Below, one piece after another: positions 1-7,902 of a DNA stretch of 64,000 nucleotides (its first letter is position 1; the number at the start of each line of letters is the position of its first letter). This stretch comes from CBDBIG01 sp965205845 [NCBI: bacterium]. GTDB lineage: Bacteria; SAR324. The notes under the pieces are model-generated. The model did not search any database and was not told the origin of the DNA. It saw only the letters and a list, made by a program, of their open reading frames with translations. A program made the translations under genes and the position numbers. The stretch spans positions 186,001-250,000 of the forward strand of contig CBDBIG010000005.1 in NCBI GenBank assembly GCA_965205845.1, given 5' to 3'.

Positions 1-596
1 TCTTGAAACAGTTGCAGACAATCGATAAAATTGGTGCCATTAACGGGGTCCCCACCAATCCCAATACAGGTTGACTGTCCCAACCCGCGTTGGGTAAGTT
101 GCCACACAGCCTCGTAGGTTAGGGTTCCCGAGCGTGAAACCAAACCCACCCCACCCATTTTATGAATATAGCCGGGCATAATTCCCACCTTGGCCTGCCC
201 TGGGGTCATCACCCCCGGACAATTGGGGCCAATCAGCCTTGCGCCGCGGGCTTTTACATAGGGTACGGCTTTCACCATATCGAGTACGGGCACGCCTTCA
301 GTAATACAAATAATAAGTTCAATCCCTGCATCGGCGGCTTCCATCACGGCATCGGCGGCAAAGGGGGGGGGCACAAAAATAAGCGATACATTGGCATTGG
401 TTTGCGCCACGGCTTCATCCACCCGATTAAATACAGGCAATTTGCCTTCAAATACCTGCCCTCCTTTACCAGGGGTCACCCCTGCCACAACATTGGTGGG
501 TTCGTAGGCCATGCACTCGCGGGCATGTAGCGAGCCTTGTGCCCCCGTAATGCCTTGCACAATAATACGCGAATCCTTGGTGACCAATACGGCCAT
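1..596 (-). CDS. sucD: Succinyl-CoA ligase, alpha subunit (partial, C-terminus outside window)
   Basis: This subunit forms the CoA-binding half of the SucCD complex, which makes ATP or GTP from succinyl-CoA in the TCA cycle. The visible 198 residues start [18 protein letters not shown] and include the typical [12 protein letters not shown] and [11 protein letters not shown] segments of the alpha subunit. The catalytic His region lies beyond the window edge. The ATG at 596 is preceded by a good AAAAGGAAG ribosome site (605-613 on the other strand). It lies downstream of sucC on the same strand, but about 520 bp of mostly repeat DNA separates the two genes, whereas they usually abut or overlap. 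Confidence 0.95.
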   Translation of the reverse strand, partial: MAVLVTKDSRIIVQGITGAQGSLHARECMAYEPTNVVAGVTPGKGGQVFEGKLPVFNRVDEAVAQTNANVSLIFVPPPFAADAVMEAADAGIELIICITEGVPVLDMVKAVPYVKARGARLIGPNCPGVMTPGQAKVGIMPGYIHKMGGVGLVSRSGTLTYEAVWQLTQRGLGQSTCIGIGGDPVNGTNFIDCLQLFQ

Positions 597-810
597 GGTA
601 AGTACTTCCTTTTGTAAAAAAACCTATAACGCCGTTTGCTAAGAGTCGAAGGTGATTGGGTGAAGGTGTGGATCTCTAATTGAAGATGGGTTGATTATTT
701 TTTTGTGAGTTCATCTAAGCGCACAGGCAGAGCAAAAGAGAACCACAGCATGTGCCATGGCTAAGGTTGCGACCTTTGGACTAAACACGCACAGTTCTAA
801 ACCAGCCCTT

Positions 811-1100
811 TTTTGCCTGGACCCCCTTTGCTTTTTGCCTGGACCCCCCTTGCTTTTTGCCTGGACCCCCTTTGCTTTTTGCCTGGACCCCCCTTGCTTT
901 TTGCCTGGACCCCCTTTGCTTTTTGCCTGGACCCCCTTTGCTTTTTGCCTGGACCCCCTTTGCTTTTTGCCTGGACCCCCTTTGCTTTTTGCCTGGACCC
1001 CCTTTGCTTTTTGCCTGGACCCCCTTTGCTTTTTGCCTGGACCCCCTTTGCTTTTTGCCTGGACCCCCTTTGCTTTTTGCCTGCACCCCCTTTGTGGGTT
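811..1100. repeat. 22-bp minisatellite, 13 copies, between sucC and sucD
   Basis: The core GCCTGGACCCCC recurs every 22 bp at 815, 837, 859 and so on to 1079, giving 13 head-to-tail copies with few changes; the last copy has GCCTGC. No unique spacers separate the units. Because 22 is not a multiple of 3, all frames read the same 22-residue period, which produces several long but meaningless open frames on both strands. The array lies in what should be a very short intergenic gap inside the sucCD transcript. Confidence 0.97.
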
Positions 1101-1114
1101 TTTTTAAACAGCGT

Positions 1115-2296
1115 TTAGGCCAACACGCTCGCCGCTTGAATGCATTTGATGGCTGCTGCCTCGAGGCTTTCAGCCATTTGCAAGCGCCCCCCTAAGCCCG
1201 CACTTCCAATCACCTCACGCGCCTCATTAGAAGCAGCACCTTCCAAACGGACCACCACGGGTACGTTTAAACCCACCGAGCGAAAAGCAGCCACCACCCC
1301 GCGGGCCACGATATCACAACGCACAATGCCGCCAAAAATATTGATTAAAATGCAACGGACATTCGGGTTATGGGTAATGATGCGAAAGGCGGTTTCAACA
1401 CGCTGTTGATTAGCCCCACCTCCCACATCCAAAAAGTTGGCGGGTTCGCCCCCATGGGCTTTAATAATATCCATGGTGCCCATGGCAAGGCCTGCACCGT
1501 TTACCATGCATCCAATATTCCCATCCAAACTAACGTAGCTTAGGTCGGCATCGGCGGCTTGAATTTCCAGCGGGTTTTCTTCGTCTTTGTCGCGGAGTTC
1601 CGCGTATTCAGGATGACGAAATACGGCGTTGTCATCTAAACTCACCTTGGCATCCAAGGCAAGCACGCGCCCTTCTGCGGTAATGGCAAGGGGGTTTACC
1701 TCCAGCATCGAGCAGTCCAACGCACAAAAAGCGCGATAGGCATTTAAAATAAACTGCTGCAGCTGACGGACCACTTTGCCATCAAAACCTACCCCTAATT
1801 TTTGGGCTAATCGGGCCGCTTGAAAAGGGAGCATGCCCAAGTGTGGCTCCGCAGATTCCTGAAAAATAGCCGAAGGATTGGTTTTGGCGACTGCTTCAAT
1901 TTCCATCCCCCCTTCAAGGGAGGCCAACACGGACACCCGCTGGGTGCCGCGGTCGATCAGGAGCGAAAAATAGAGTTCTTTGGCAAGGTCAAGCCCTTCT
2001 TCAATCAGCAAGCGCCGCACCACCCGTCCTTCACGACCCGTCTGGGGGGTGACCAAGGTAGCACCCAAAATGGCTGTGGCATTTTGGGTCACCTCAGCCA
2101 TGCTTTTGCTCACCTTAACCCCGCCCGCCTTACCTCGCCCGCCCGCATGAATTTGCGCCTTGACCACCCACACGTTACCCCCAAGGCGCTTGGCGGCTGC
2201 TGGGGCGTCTTCCACTTTAAACACGGCCTCGCCCCGAGGGGTTGGCACACCATAACTCGAAAGCAGTTGCTTTGCTTGGTATTCGTGAATTTGCAT
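1115..2296 (-). CDS. sucC: Succinyl-CoA ligase (ADP-forming), beta subunit
   Basis: This is the nucleotide-binding ATP-grasp subunit of succinyl-CoA synthetase, 393 residues, the usual family length. It starts MQIHEYQAKQLLSSYGVP, has the HAGGRGKAGGVK glycine-rich ATP-grasp segment near residue 50, EVNPLAI near residue 200, and the C-terminal ligase domain with NIFGGIVRCD near residue 325. It is cotranscribed in order with sucD downstream. The ends agree with the family, so the gene looks intact. The gap to sucD is abnormally long because of the 22-bp array. Confidence 0.97.
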   Translation of the reverse strand: MQIHEYQAKQLLSSYGVPTPRGEAVFKVEDAPAAAKRLGGNVWVVKAQIHAGGRGKAGGVKVSKSMAEVTQNATAILGATLVTPQTGREGRVVRRLLIEEGLDLAKELYFSLLIDRGTQRVSVLASLEGGMEIEAVAKTNPSAIFQESAEPHLGMLPFQAARLAQKLGVGFDGKVVRQLQQFILNAYRAFCALDCSMLEVNPLAITAEGRVLALDAKVSLDDNAVFRHPEYAELRDKDEENPLEIQAADADLSYVSLDGNIGCMVNGAGLAMGTMDIIKAHGGEPANFLDVGGGANQQRVETAFRIITHNPNVRCILINIFGGIVRCDIVARGVVAAFRSVGLNVPVVVRLEGAASNEAREVIGSAGLGGRLQMAESLEAAAIKCIQAASVLA

Positions 2297-2753
2297 GGAT
2301 AATTACTTTCAGTGCCTAAAAGAGCGTGCTTCGCATGGATAAGGGAGTGGACAAGGAAATCGAAAACGAAACCGAGGGATACTGCACCTTCTATACAAAA
2401 AGCGTGTGAAATGCAAACCACAATGCGCATTTTTATCCGTGGTCACCAAAATGTTCTCATGGGTTCATGATGGGGTGTTTTTGACGCACTTTTGAGCAAA
2501 AACCAATGTCAAACACATCCATTTTCACCATCACCCAAGGGAAATGGGCCTCGAAAACCCCCGCCATGGCCGTTCGCTCTTGCCATCGACACTGGAGCGG
2601 GTGTATTTTTTAAGGAAAATAATGCTCGGGTCGAAGGGCTGCCCTGATGCGCGGATGGGCGCATCCCCAAAAGCACACAGCCTTGCAGGAGGTTTTGCTT
2701 GAGGCATCCACCCTTTTTTTGAACCCTTTTTGAAACAAAGGAAGCATACCCAG
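2297..2753. other. Intergenic region upstream of sucC
   Basis: About 455 bp between the divergent sucC and ankyrin genes. It should hold the promoters of both. I see no gene: the open frames of about 100 codons on the minus strand lack family features or ribosome sites. The only clear element is the AAAGGAAG ribosome site at 2737-2744 for the ankyrin gene. Confidence 0.5.
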
Positions 2754-3228
2754 ATGTTACCCAAAAACGGACTTTGCCACGCCTTGGTTTTTTTGGCACT
2801 CGCGGTGGCACTGCCCACTTTTCCTGCCACAGCGGATTGCGGCAAGTTATGCGACAGGGACTTTATGAAAAAAGCCAGCCCTGCCCGAGTGTATGTCCTT
2901 ACCTAAGGCAGGGCTCGATGTAAATGGGCGGGATAAATCTGAATATAGCAGCTCCCCCTTGCACCTGGCGGTGTGGAACAAGAACCCAGGGGTTATCCAA
3001 GTACCCCTTAAGGCAGGGGCGGACATCAATGCGCGGAATAGAGGTGGCGACACCCCCTTGCACCTGGCGGTGTGGAACAGGAACCCAGGGGTTATTCAAG
3101 TACCCCTTAAGGCAGGGGCGGACATCAATGCGCGGGATAAAGATGGCCACACCCCCTTGCGCTTGGCAGCAGTGGACAACGACAACGTAGAGGTAGCCCA
3201 AGCACTAACTAAGGCGGGGGCAAAATAA
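2754..3228 (+). pseudogene. Secreted ankyrin-repeat protein, interrupted by a +1 frameshift
   Basis: An ATG at 2754 with AAAGGAAG nine bases upstream opens a signal peptide (MLPKNGLCHALVFLALAVAL, then a likely cleavage after ATA) followed by DCGKLCDRDF. This frame stops at TAA 2904-2906. Skipping one base there continues directly as KAGLDVNGRDKS, giving about three ankyrin units (SPLHLAVWN, TPLHLAVWN, TPLRLAAVD) that end LTKAGAK. The join falls exactly at the conserved LxKAGADVNARD ankyrin consensus, so I read this as one gene with a single-base insertion or a programmed +1 slip at CUU-ACC-UAA. The first two units are almost identical at DNA level. Expected location is periplasmic or secreted. 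Confidence 0.72.
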
Positions 3229-3306
3229 GTGGGCGGGATAGACGTGGGAATGCCATTTGAGGCCACAGCCAGCGAAGCGCAAAAAACGTACCCTTCGAAA
3301 AACGTG

Positions 3307-3658
3307 CAGCAAAACTCCCCGTGCAAAACCACCGTAAAAGATAAGGGGCCAAGCAGGGGAACCTTTCCAAAAGGCTATTGCAGCGCAATCACAGAAAGGT
3401 TGCTCATGCGCACAGGGCGGGCTGCTTTGGGCATGGCCAGGCGCCTCCTGTGGCTGGCATAGGGGAAATGCCCATTTGGCAGCAGCAAAACTCCCCGTGC
3501 AAAACCACCGTAAAAGATAAGGGGCCAAGCAGGGGAACCTTTCCAAAAGGCTATTGCAGCGCAATCACAGAAAGGTTGCTCATGCGCACAGGGCGGGCTG
3601 CTTTGGGCATGGCCAGGCGCCTCCTGTGGCTGGCATAGGGGAAATGCCCATTTGGCAG
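3307..3658. repeat. 176-bp perfect tandem duplication of the pgeF 3' end
   Basis: Bases 3307-3482 are repeated without visible difference at 3483-3658. The unit carries the last 35 or so codons and the stop of pgeF (minus strand) plus downstream sequence. Perfect identity suggests a recent event. The distal copy is a headless gene end. Confidence 0.95.
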
Positions 3659-4366
3659 TTGATAGCAGCGTGTGCAGCGGGTTTGGCTTTGCAAAATTTG
3701 CTGCTGCGTTTGGCTACCCCCCAGTTCGCGTAACTGCGTTTGGAGTACGCCAGCCAAATTGAGGTAGGTTTTGCCTTGTTTGGAGCGCACATTGTTTAAG
3801 AGCCAACGACTTTTAAATTGGCTTAGGCAATCCTCTTTTACCTCAAAACAACAAGGCAAAATATGGGGCCCAATCGCCAGTTTCATCTGGCTTATCACCC
3901 CGCCTTGCTGCTGCCAACGCCGCACCAAAGCCGGCAAAATACCTAAAGCCACCCCGCGCCAACCTGCATGCAGGGCGGCGCACTGCCGTAAGCGCGGTTC
4001 AAATGCCAATAAGGGAACACAATCGGCGGTTTTAATGCACAAGAATATTCCTGCCTGGGCACTTACCCAGCCATCGCCACGTTGTTCTGCGTGGCCTTTG
4101 GCATCAAACATGTCACGTGGTCTGTGACTGTGGGGCTCTGCCTTCCATTCCACCAAATGTATGCTATGATGCTGGTGGAGAACGGCAACGGGCGGCGGGA
4201 TTGTTGTGCGATGGTATATGGTTTTGTTCAACAAGCACCCTTGCATCGTTTGGCTTAGGGCATCGTCGTTAGGCCATGGAGCCGCGGTTGAAAACCCGGC
4301 GAGGATGCCCTGCCATGCCAAAGTATCGAGCGTTGGAGCCAATTTATAGGGGGGTGGATGCGCCAT
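3551..4366 (-). CDS. pgeF: Laccase-domain protein PgeF/YfiH (peptidoglycan-editing purine nucleoside phosphorylase family)
   Basis: This is a DUF152 multicopper-like (laccase domain) protein. In other bacteria the family is linked to purine nucleoside phosphorylase activity and to removing misincorporated L-Ser from peptidoglycan precursors. The signature metal and active-site segments are present: KTADCVPLLAF, ALHAGWRGVALG, IGPHILPCCFEV, and CTRC near the C-terminus. I place the start at ATG 4366 (MAHPPPYKLAP, 271 aa), which fits the family length and has AGGAGG upstream though about 15 nt away. An upstream in-frame start at 4444 would give 297 aa. The last 35 or so codons lie in a tandem duplication. 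Confidence 0.85.
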   Translation of the reverse strand: MAHPPPYKLAPTLDTLAWQGILAGFSTAAPWPNDDALSQTMQGCLLNKTIYHRTTIPPPVAVLHQHHSIHLVEWKAEPHSHRPRDMFDAKGHAEQRGDGWVSAQAGIFLCIKTADCVPLLAFEPRLRQCAALHAGWRGVALGILPALVRRWQQQGGVISQMKLAIGPHILPCCFEVKEDCLSQFKSRWLLNNVRSKQGKTYLNLAGVLQTQLRELGGSQTQQQILQSQTRCTRCYQLPNGHFPYASHRRRLAMPKAARPVRMSNLSVIALQ

Positions 4367-4789
4367 GTGTTTTAGGATTAGCCTCCTGCAACCTTTAAGA
4401 TAAGGTTCGTTAAAAAGCGGTGTCAAATGTGCGCGATCGGTCACCCTGCCAAGGCATATTTTTTAAAGGGGTGGTGAACCCGGTGCATGTCACGAGCTTA
4501 ACATTCAAATGGTCATGTTATCGCTTAAAACGGCGTTTTTTTTGCATCCACCCCCAGGCACGATGGTAGAACGACTTTATCCTATAGGGCTAGCACGCAA
4601 AAGGGAGGGGTGATTATAAACGCACTCCCTTGGTTGCTTTCCATTTTGAAAAACTCCCTCCTCCTCTTCCTTGGTTGGTAAAAGGGGGGTTGATGCCAAA
4701 AGAAGGCGGATGATTTTTCACACCGACTCATTTTTTATGGTGCAGACCCGCCGTTCTTAACCGACCATCTAACACAAATTGAAAAATTT
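4367..4789. other. Intergenic region between divergent pgeF and the exchanger gene
   Basis: About 420 bp (345 bp if pgeF starts at 4444). It must contain the promoters of both divergent genes, but no strong -35/-10 pair or hairpin stands out. I see no gene. Confidence 0.4.
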
Positions 4790-5947
4790 ATGCTTGTTTC
4801 TGCCCTCATTGATGTTTTTGCTCTTTTAGTCTCATTCTATGCTCTGGCACGCATTACCGACGAGTACTTTGTGTCTAGTTTGGAAATGATTGCCAAGCGT
4901 AATAACATGCCCTCGGATATTGCAGGGGCAACGCTGATGGCCATGGGTTCAAGCGCACCAGAACTGTTTACCAGTTTGCTGGCCTTGGTCAAAACGGTAG
5001 ATCTGGGAGACCTAGGTGCGGGGACCATTGTAGGTTCGGCCGTGTTTAATGTGCTGGTAATTATTGGTGTTTCGGCCATAGTAACCAAAGTGGTCCTCAC
5101 TTGGCAGCCTGTATTACGCGACCTGCTGTTTTACGTGATTACCATTGGCATTTTGTATATGGTGTTTCATGATGGCTGGATTAGCCTTGGCGAAGCGTGG
5201 ATTTTGGTGGCGTTTTACGTGGTCTACCTGATTGCGTTGCCATTGTGGCGCAAAATCTTCCCCTACGCCAACCAAGAAGATGCGCTTAATCAACCGCCCG
5301 CCTACATTGGTGGCGATTTAAACACCGGAGCACCAAACTTGATTGGGCAGTGCTTGCGCACCATTACCTCGCCCATTCGCTTCTTGTTACAGTGGTGTAT
5401 TCCAAACCCCAGAAAAAAACCCCATTTGTACGTTGTCTCTTTTTTCAATTCGGTAATCCTGATTGCACTGTTTAGTTGGGTACTGGTAGAGGCAGGCGTA
5501 CACCTTGCCACGCTTTTTAATATCCCCAAAACAATCGTGGCCATTACCATTTTGGCTGTAGGGACGTCGGTTCCCGATTTACTTGCTTCGCTGGTTTCGG
5601 CCAAACAAGGGCGCGGTGACATGGCCGTAAGCAATGCCATTGGCAGCAATATTTTTGATATTTTGGTTGGTCTAGGGCTGGTCTGGGTGGTGATTATTTC
5701 CATTACAGGGCACAACATTCCCATTGGCAAGGGGACCTTCGATGGGTCGATCGTGTTGTTGTTGGGCACAGTGGTCTTGTTGTTTGTAACGCTTATTTTG
5801 GGGCGTTGGAAACTGAGCCGCGCACTTGGGGGGGTGTTGGTGACCGTATACGTGGTGTATCTGAGTTTTTCTATCTTGCAGGTAGGCGTCCCCGAAAGCA
5901 CGCAATGGCCACAAAAAATCCTTGATGCCATCATTCATTCGTACTAG
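4790..5947 (+). CDS. Sodium/calcium exchanger, NCKX/YrbG (CaCA) family
   Basis: This is an inner-membrane cation antiporter of 385 residues with two inverted alpha repeats. The first carries ATLMAMGSSAPELFTSLLAL and GTIVGSAVFNVL near residues 47-90. The second carries VGTSVPDLLASLVSAKQG and NAIGSNIFDILVGLG near residues 255-305. The Glu in SAPE and the Asp in SVPD are the known cation-binding positions. About ten hydrophobic segments surround a cytoplasmic loop near residues 165-215. The layout with a central loop resembles K-dependent NCKX. It converges with a LETM1-like gene, another family tied to Ca/K exchange. Substrate specificity is inferred. Confidence 0.9.
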   Translation: MLVSALIDVFALLVSFYALARITDEYFVSSLEMIAKRNNMPSDIAGATLMAMGSSAPELFTSLLALVKTVDLGDLGAGTIVGSAVFNVLVIIGVSAIVTKVVLTWQPVLRDLLFYVITIGILYMVFHDGWISLGEAWILVAFYVVYLIALPLWRKIFPYANQEDALNQPPAYIGGDLNTGAPNLIGQCLRTITSPIRFLLQWCIPNPRKKPHLYVVSFFNSVILIALFSWVLVEAGVHLATLFNIPKTIVAITILAVGTSVPDLLASLVSAKQGRGDMAVSNAIGSNIFDILVGLGLVWVVIISITGHNIPIGKGTFDGSIVLLLGTVVLLFVTLILGRWKLSRALGGVLVTVYVVYLSFSILQVGVPESTQWPQKILDAIIHSY

Positions 5948-5955
5948 ATATCCAA

Positions 5956-6053
5956 CCCCTTTTCGTCTTCGTCACAAGGGTTCTTTGGCTGACACGTTTC
6001 CGTCCCCTTTTTCATCTTCGCTGTAATGTTTCTTTGGTTTGCAGTTTCCTTTT
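5956..6053. repeat. Imperfect ~48-bp direct repeat between convergent genes
   Basis: Segments 5956-6003 and 6004-6053 share CCCCTTTT, TCTTCG, TTCTTTGG and ACGTTTCC/GCAGTTTCC in the same order. They look like an old, diverged duplication between the convergent exchanger and LETM1-like genes. No clear intrinsic terminator is visible here. Confidence 0.45.
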
Positions 6054-6070
6054 TTGCATGCCGTAGTCAA

Positions 6071-7423
6071 TCAATTTTCTTCTTCAGCCACTTCGTTAAA
6101 AGTGCTGGGCAGCAAATTGAAGGGTAGGATTTGAAAGAGAATAGGTAACAATACCCCTCCTCCTGGGAGTGCAAAAATAGCCAATGACGGAATGGCTTTT
6201 AAAATATCCAGCAGCTGGGCGCGAACTTTTTCCTTTTCTTCTCTCGTTAGTGAGCGCTTGGTTGCTTCGAGCAGCAAGGTTTTTAGTTCACGCGTCTCTT
6301 CAATTTCTTGCATGATGCGCTTTAAGTTGGTTTTTACCAGCCTACGTGCGCGTTGCTGCAATCCTGAAACCAGGTTGTTCATGGAACCTTTGCCATTAAG
6401 CACGGTAAAGCGCGCATGGTGGGTGCGAAAAAACGCAGCGATTGTCGTCAGACTGGTTTTTAACTCCTTTGTAGAGACTCGCAAGTAATGACCCAGGTGA
6501 CGGGTGAAATCGTGTTCTTGCGGCGCAAAAACGGTATTGTCGATCAGGGTCATCAAGGTGGTATGCAAAAAAAACTGACGAATAAGCCACGGCACCTTGT
6601 GCAAAGGCGGCACCTTGTCAAGAGAGATCCCAGTGCGCAACAAGTGCTCTGCCTCAGTACGGTAATCCTTGGGTAAAAACGATGCGTCGATAAAATGACG
6701 AATGAGCCTTGTTTCATACAAACTGGTAGTGTTGTTGGCATAGGCAGCGGCAACCATAAGCATGAGCAAAGTGCGACGTAATGTCTGCTGCTCTTTAACC
6801 AAAAAAAATTGCACGCGGGTCGGGGCTTTTTTTTGAATATATACCTGCTGGCACCAGTGCCTCATATGGTATAAATCGAGCAGCAGAAAACTATTGCAAA
6901 ACTCCCCTGGAAACGCCCCTAAACTCGCTTGTTGCATCAGCAAGCGCGTTGTGTCGCGCTTAAACAATGCGTGGCGGCTAACCAAGATACGCATGTTAAA
7001 CCCACGCTTTATTTTGCTTGGGACATGAAGCATGTGGCTGTCACACATGCAGCGTTCGACCATGGCAAACAATTTTTGGGGCATTTGCAACAACACGTTA
7101 GGGTGGCAGCCTTCCTCCTTGGCCAAGTCAATGGCTAGAATAACCAGCAACAGATCAAAGAACATAAAATGTAACATTTCGCCGTGGGGCAACTGCCGTT
7201 TCTCGGTGCCATACAAAACCCAGGGGGCCCTCACAGGAAAACCATAGAGTATTCCCGTGGGTTGCAAGGAGGCATAGAGCAGCTGCTCAACAGCAGTTGC
7301 ATCCATGGTGCTGGTGTTTTCAGGACATTCAAGCGGGTGTTCACTGCGAAAGCGCAGGTAGCGTTCACGCCAATTTTTGCCTTGAAATGCCACATCAAAA
7401 GCGCTACATTTCGGTGCTTGCAT
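6071..7423 (-). CDS. LETM1-like domain protein
   Basis: A 450-residue protein. The C-terminal 80 residues match the LETM1-like pattern: a run of charged helix (LLLEATKRSLTREEKEKV), then LLDILKAIPSLAIFALPGG, LLPILFQILPFNLLPSTF. In mitochondria LETM1 acts in K/H or Ca/H exchange; in bacteria the family is mostly uncharacterised. The N-terminal 350 residues are helical with no domain I can name and contain several Cys and His. The hydrophobic C-terminal segment suggests membrane association. It converges with an NCKX-type exchanger 120 bp away. Its first codons and upstream region are present in extra tandem copies. Confidence 0.7.
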   Translation of the reverse strand: MQAPKCSAFDVAFQGKNWRERYLRFRSEHPLECPENTSTMDATAVEQLLYASLQPTGILYGFPVRAPWVLYGTEKRQLPHGEMLHFMFFDLLLVILAIDLAKEEGCHPNVLLQMPQKLFAMVERCMCDSHMLHVPSKIKRGFNMRILVSRHALFKRDTTRLLMQQASLGAFPGEFCNSFLLLDLYHMRHWCQQVYIQKKAPTRVQFFLVKEQQTLRRTLLMLMVAAAYANNTTSLYETRLIRHFIDASFLPKDYRTEAEHLLRTGISLDKVPPLHKVPWLIRQFFLHTTLMTLIDNTVFAPQEHDFTRHLGHYLRVSTKELKTSLTTIAAFFRTHHARFTVLNGKGSMNNLVSGLQQRARRLVKTNLKRIMQEIEETRELKTLLLEATKRSLTREEKEKVRAQLLDILKAIPSLAIFALPGGGVLLPILFQILPFNLLPSTFNEVAEEEN

Positions 7424-7822
7424 GGTATGTATTTAAACCTTGTCCCTCCGTTGCCTGCTATTTTGCGAGCAAGCCATTCTCAAAAACGCTGTATCATGCA
7501 TTTGCATGACCCTTTGTTTATGGGATTGCATAACGCGGTTATGGGTGCCACGCCCATCGGTGGTAAGCCAGGCAAAAAAACCTTACCAAAAGCGCTACAT
7601 TTTGGTGCTTGCATGGTGTGTATTTAAACCTTGTCCCTCCGTTGCCTGCTATTTTGCGAGCAAGCCATTCTCAAAAACGCTGTATCATGCATTTGCATGA
7701 CCCTTTGTTTATGGGATTGCATAACGCGATTATGGGTGCCACGCCCATCGGTGGTAAGCCAGGCAAAAAAACCTTACCAAAAGCGCTACATTTTGGTGCT
7801 TGCATGGTGTGTATTTAAACCT
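7397..7822. repeat. 191-bp tandem repeat (2.2 copies) covering the 5' end of the LETM1-like gene
   Basis: The word AAAAGCGCTACATT recurs at 7397, 7588 and 7779, an exact 191-bp period with very few changes. Each copy contains, on the minus strand, the first eight codons of the LETM1-like gene and its upstream DNA, so the start region and probably the promoter are multiplied. The third, partial copy ends just before folC. Confidence 0.95.
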
Positions 7823-7902
7823 CGTGTGTTGTGTCATGCAAAGGGGACCATGACCATCTACAAAAAACCCTTTTCACACGCTGCTTGCAAAGGGCTAAAG
7901 AG

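Noticed and set aside
757-1195. Several open frames of about 100-115 codons over the 22-bp array on both strands
   Set aside because: They only reflect the repeat: every frame has the same 22-residue period, and no ribosome site or family signal supports translation.
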